From a virus, in the IMG/VR virus record IMGVR_UViG_3300028920_000202, positions 1 to 30,219 of that record: a stretch of DNA of 30,219 nt. One strand, given 5' to 3'. Below, in pieces: positions 29,360-30,219 of this stretch; position 1 is the stretch's first letter; each line of letters opens with the position of its first letter. The translations under genes and the position numbers were made by a program. Below the pieces are notes generated by a model. That model made no database searches. It was given only the letters and a program-made list of their open reading frames with translations, and was not told the DNA's origin.

Positions 29360-29708
29360 ACAATATTTTTTTAAAGAACTTCCCAAACGCTGCGGGGTAC
29401 ATCCTGCATGCGGAAAAGTAGTAGAACAGATTTATCTTTCTGAACTGGCAGGAGAAGAAGCCTTTTCCAGATCTGAATTTAAAACTGTCAGAGATCGGGC
29501 AAGATTAGCATTACCATACAGACCGGCCCCCGGATATGAACAGGAATGGAACCACGGGCTTGACGTTGCAACCCTGTTTTTACTGGATTCTGATTTGTCA
29601 AAGGGTATTGCAATTGATGAAGAGTTGCATGAGGAAATGCTCAGTAATACGTATGATGAAATTGAAATGGATGTTTTAAAGCAGGCTTCCGACTGGTGGA
29701 ACGGATAA
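29349..29708 (+). CDS. Hypothetical protein, 119 aa
   Basis: ATG 29349 follows AAGGAG (29335-29340). The protein is helical and acidic toward the end. It has a HPACG motif with two cysteines (about residues 15-21), a basic segment (FKTVRDRARLALPYRPAPGYEQEW) and a C-terminal helix EMLSNTYDEIEMDVLKQASDWW. No catalytic motif is recognised. It overlaps the membrane-HTH gene that follows. Confidence 0.6.
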   Translation: MTAKQYFFKELPKRCGVHPACGKVVEQIYLSELAGEEAFSRSEFKTVRDRARLALPYRPAPGYEQEWNHGLDVATLFLLDSDLSKGIAIDEELHEEMLSNTYDEIEMDVLKQASDWWNG

Positions 29709-30219
29709 GCAACCTAAGCAAGATATTTGTTATCATTACATCTTTAGTAATAATATTTAATTGTATAACATTCTTTGTAAATTCAGAAGATTTCTTATAT
29801 TTGCTTAAATACGTTATACCGTTTATTTGTTTGCTGTTTCTGTTAATTTTTTACAGAAAAGTATTTTTAAATGAATGGTTGTTGTTTTTATGTGCGCTTG
29901 GCGTTGCTATGATGGGACAACAAGGGAACTTCTCCGGGGCAACATTTATGATATTTTCTTTTATGATTTATTCTTCCCGGAACAGAAACATTATAAAACT
30001 AAGTATTTTTTTACTTGCTCTTGTTGTTAAATCATTAATTATTAATATAAATATTTCCCAGTTTGTGAATTTGCTATTGCTGAATTCTGCCGTGATAGTT
30101 GTTTATTTTGTCATTCCAAAAAAAACCATGGAAAAGCCGATTGATATTGATGATCAGGTATTACAAATAATTAATTATAAACTCCGGGGACTAACGTATA
30201 AAGAAATATCAGAACTTGT
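29696..30219 (+). CDS. Polytopic membrane protein with C-terminal HTH-like segment (partial)
   Basis: The frame is open from GTG 29696 (overlapping the preceding gene by 13 nt) to the right edge, giving 174 residues without a stop. About five to six hydrophobic segments fill residues 9-135 (FVIITSLVIIF, YVIPFICLLFLLIFY, WLLFLCALGVAMMG, SIFLLALVVKSLII, VVYFVI). After a short acidic stretch (MEKPIDIDDQ), the segment VLQIINYKLRGLTYKEISEL looks like the start of a LuxR/sigma-region-4-type HTH. The start codon is uncertain, because no strong ribosome binding site is seen. It might be a membrane-anchored regulator at the lysis-gene position; that is inference. Confidence 0.55.
   Translation, partial: MERISNLSKIFVIITSLVIIFNCITFFVNSEDFLYLLKYVIPFICLLFLLIFYRKVFLNEWLLFLCALGVAMMGQQGNFSGATFMIFSFMIYSSRNRNIIKLSIFLLALVVKSLIININISQFVNLLLLNSAVIVVYFVIPKKTMEKPIDIDDQVLQIINYKLRGLTYKEISEL

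Noticed and set aside
1-30219. CRISPR array, tRNA or rRNA genes
   Set aside because: No regularly spaced repeat array with unique spacers, cloverleaf or rRNA-like stretch was seen; short tandem repeats at 1286-1380 are in coding DNA and have no spacers of CRISPR size.

Overview
The window is about 30 kb of a tailed double-stranded DNA phage or prophage with siphovirus-type morphology: long non-contractile-tail genes, a tape measure of about 820 residues and no sheath or contractile baseplate set. All genes but one lie on the + strand in tightly packed, often ATGA-overlapping units. The DNA is AT-rich, ribosome binding sites are strong (AGGAGG type) and TGA is a normal stop. This fits a low-GC host that uses canonical Shine-Dalgarno initiation, such as a Firmicute or a spirochaete. 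The host cannot be fixed from the sequence. No integrase, repressor, tRNA or rRNA is visible, so temperate versus lytic life style is undecided.

Layout. 1-741: end of an early operon of small proteins. 754-2111: a promoter with a structured leader, a DnaD-like replication initiator carrying phased repeats that look like an origin, and a zinc-ribbon replication partner. 2111-5131: an accessory block with an IbrA-like PAPS-reductase-family protein, an IbrB/ParB-like protein and a radical-SAM (Gp37/Gp68-like) protein. 5133-9221: about eighteen small, mostly unrecognised genes, several behind repeated leader motifs and hairpins. 9222-9388: early/late boundary with an intrinsic terminator and a late promoter. 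9389-14939: DNA packaging and portal (TerS, TerL, two small genes, portal, SPP1 gp7/Mu F-like head protein). 15040-18818: scaffold, capsid and virion accessory proteins. 18819-22222: head-tail connectors, tail tube and tail chaperones, the latter with a programmed -1 frameshift. 22222-29011: tape measure, distal tail, hub and fibre. 29021-30219: zinc-ribbon protein, a small protein, and a membrane protein with an HTH-like tail cut by the window edge.

The most notable element is in the gp7-like head gene. An intein (13794-14627) interrupts the gene exactly before the conserved NCRC motif, and a 226-residue Vsr/EDxHD-like homing endonuclease gene is encoded entirely inside it on the opposite strand, with its own promoter and Shine-Dalgarno sequence. 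The two reading frames are codon-aligned, so both strands of the same DNA are coding. The intein block B motif (TPNHPV) is the exact complement of the endonuclease C-terminal motif (EYRVIRG).
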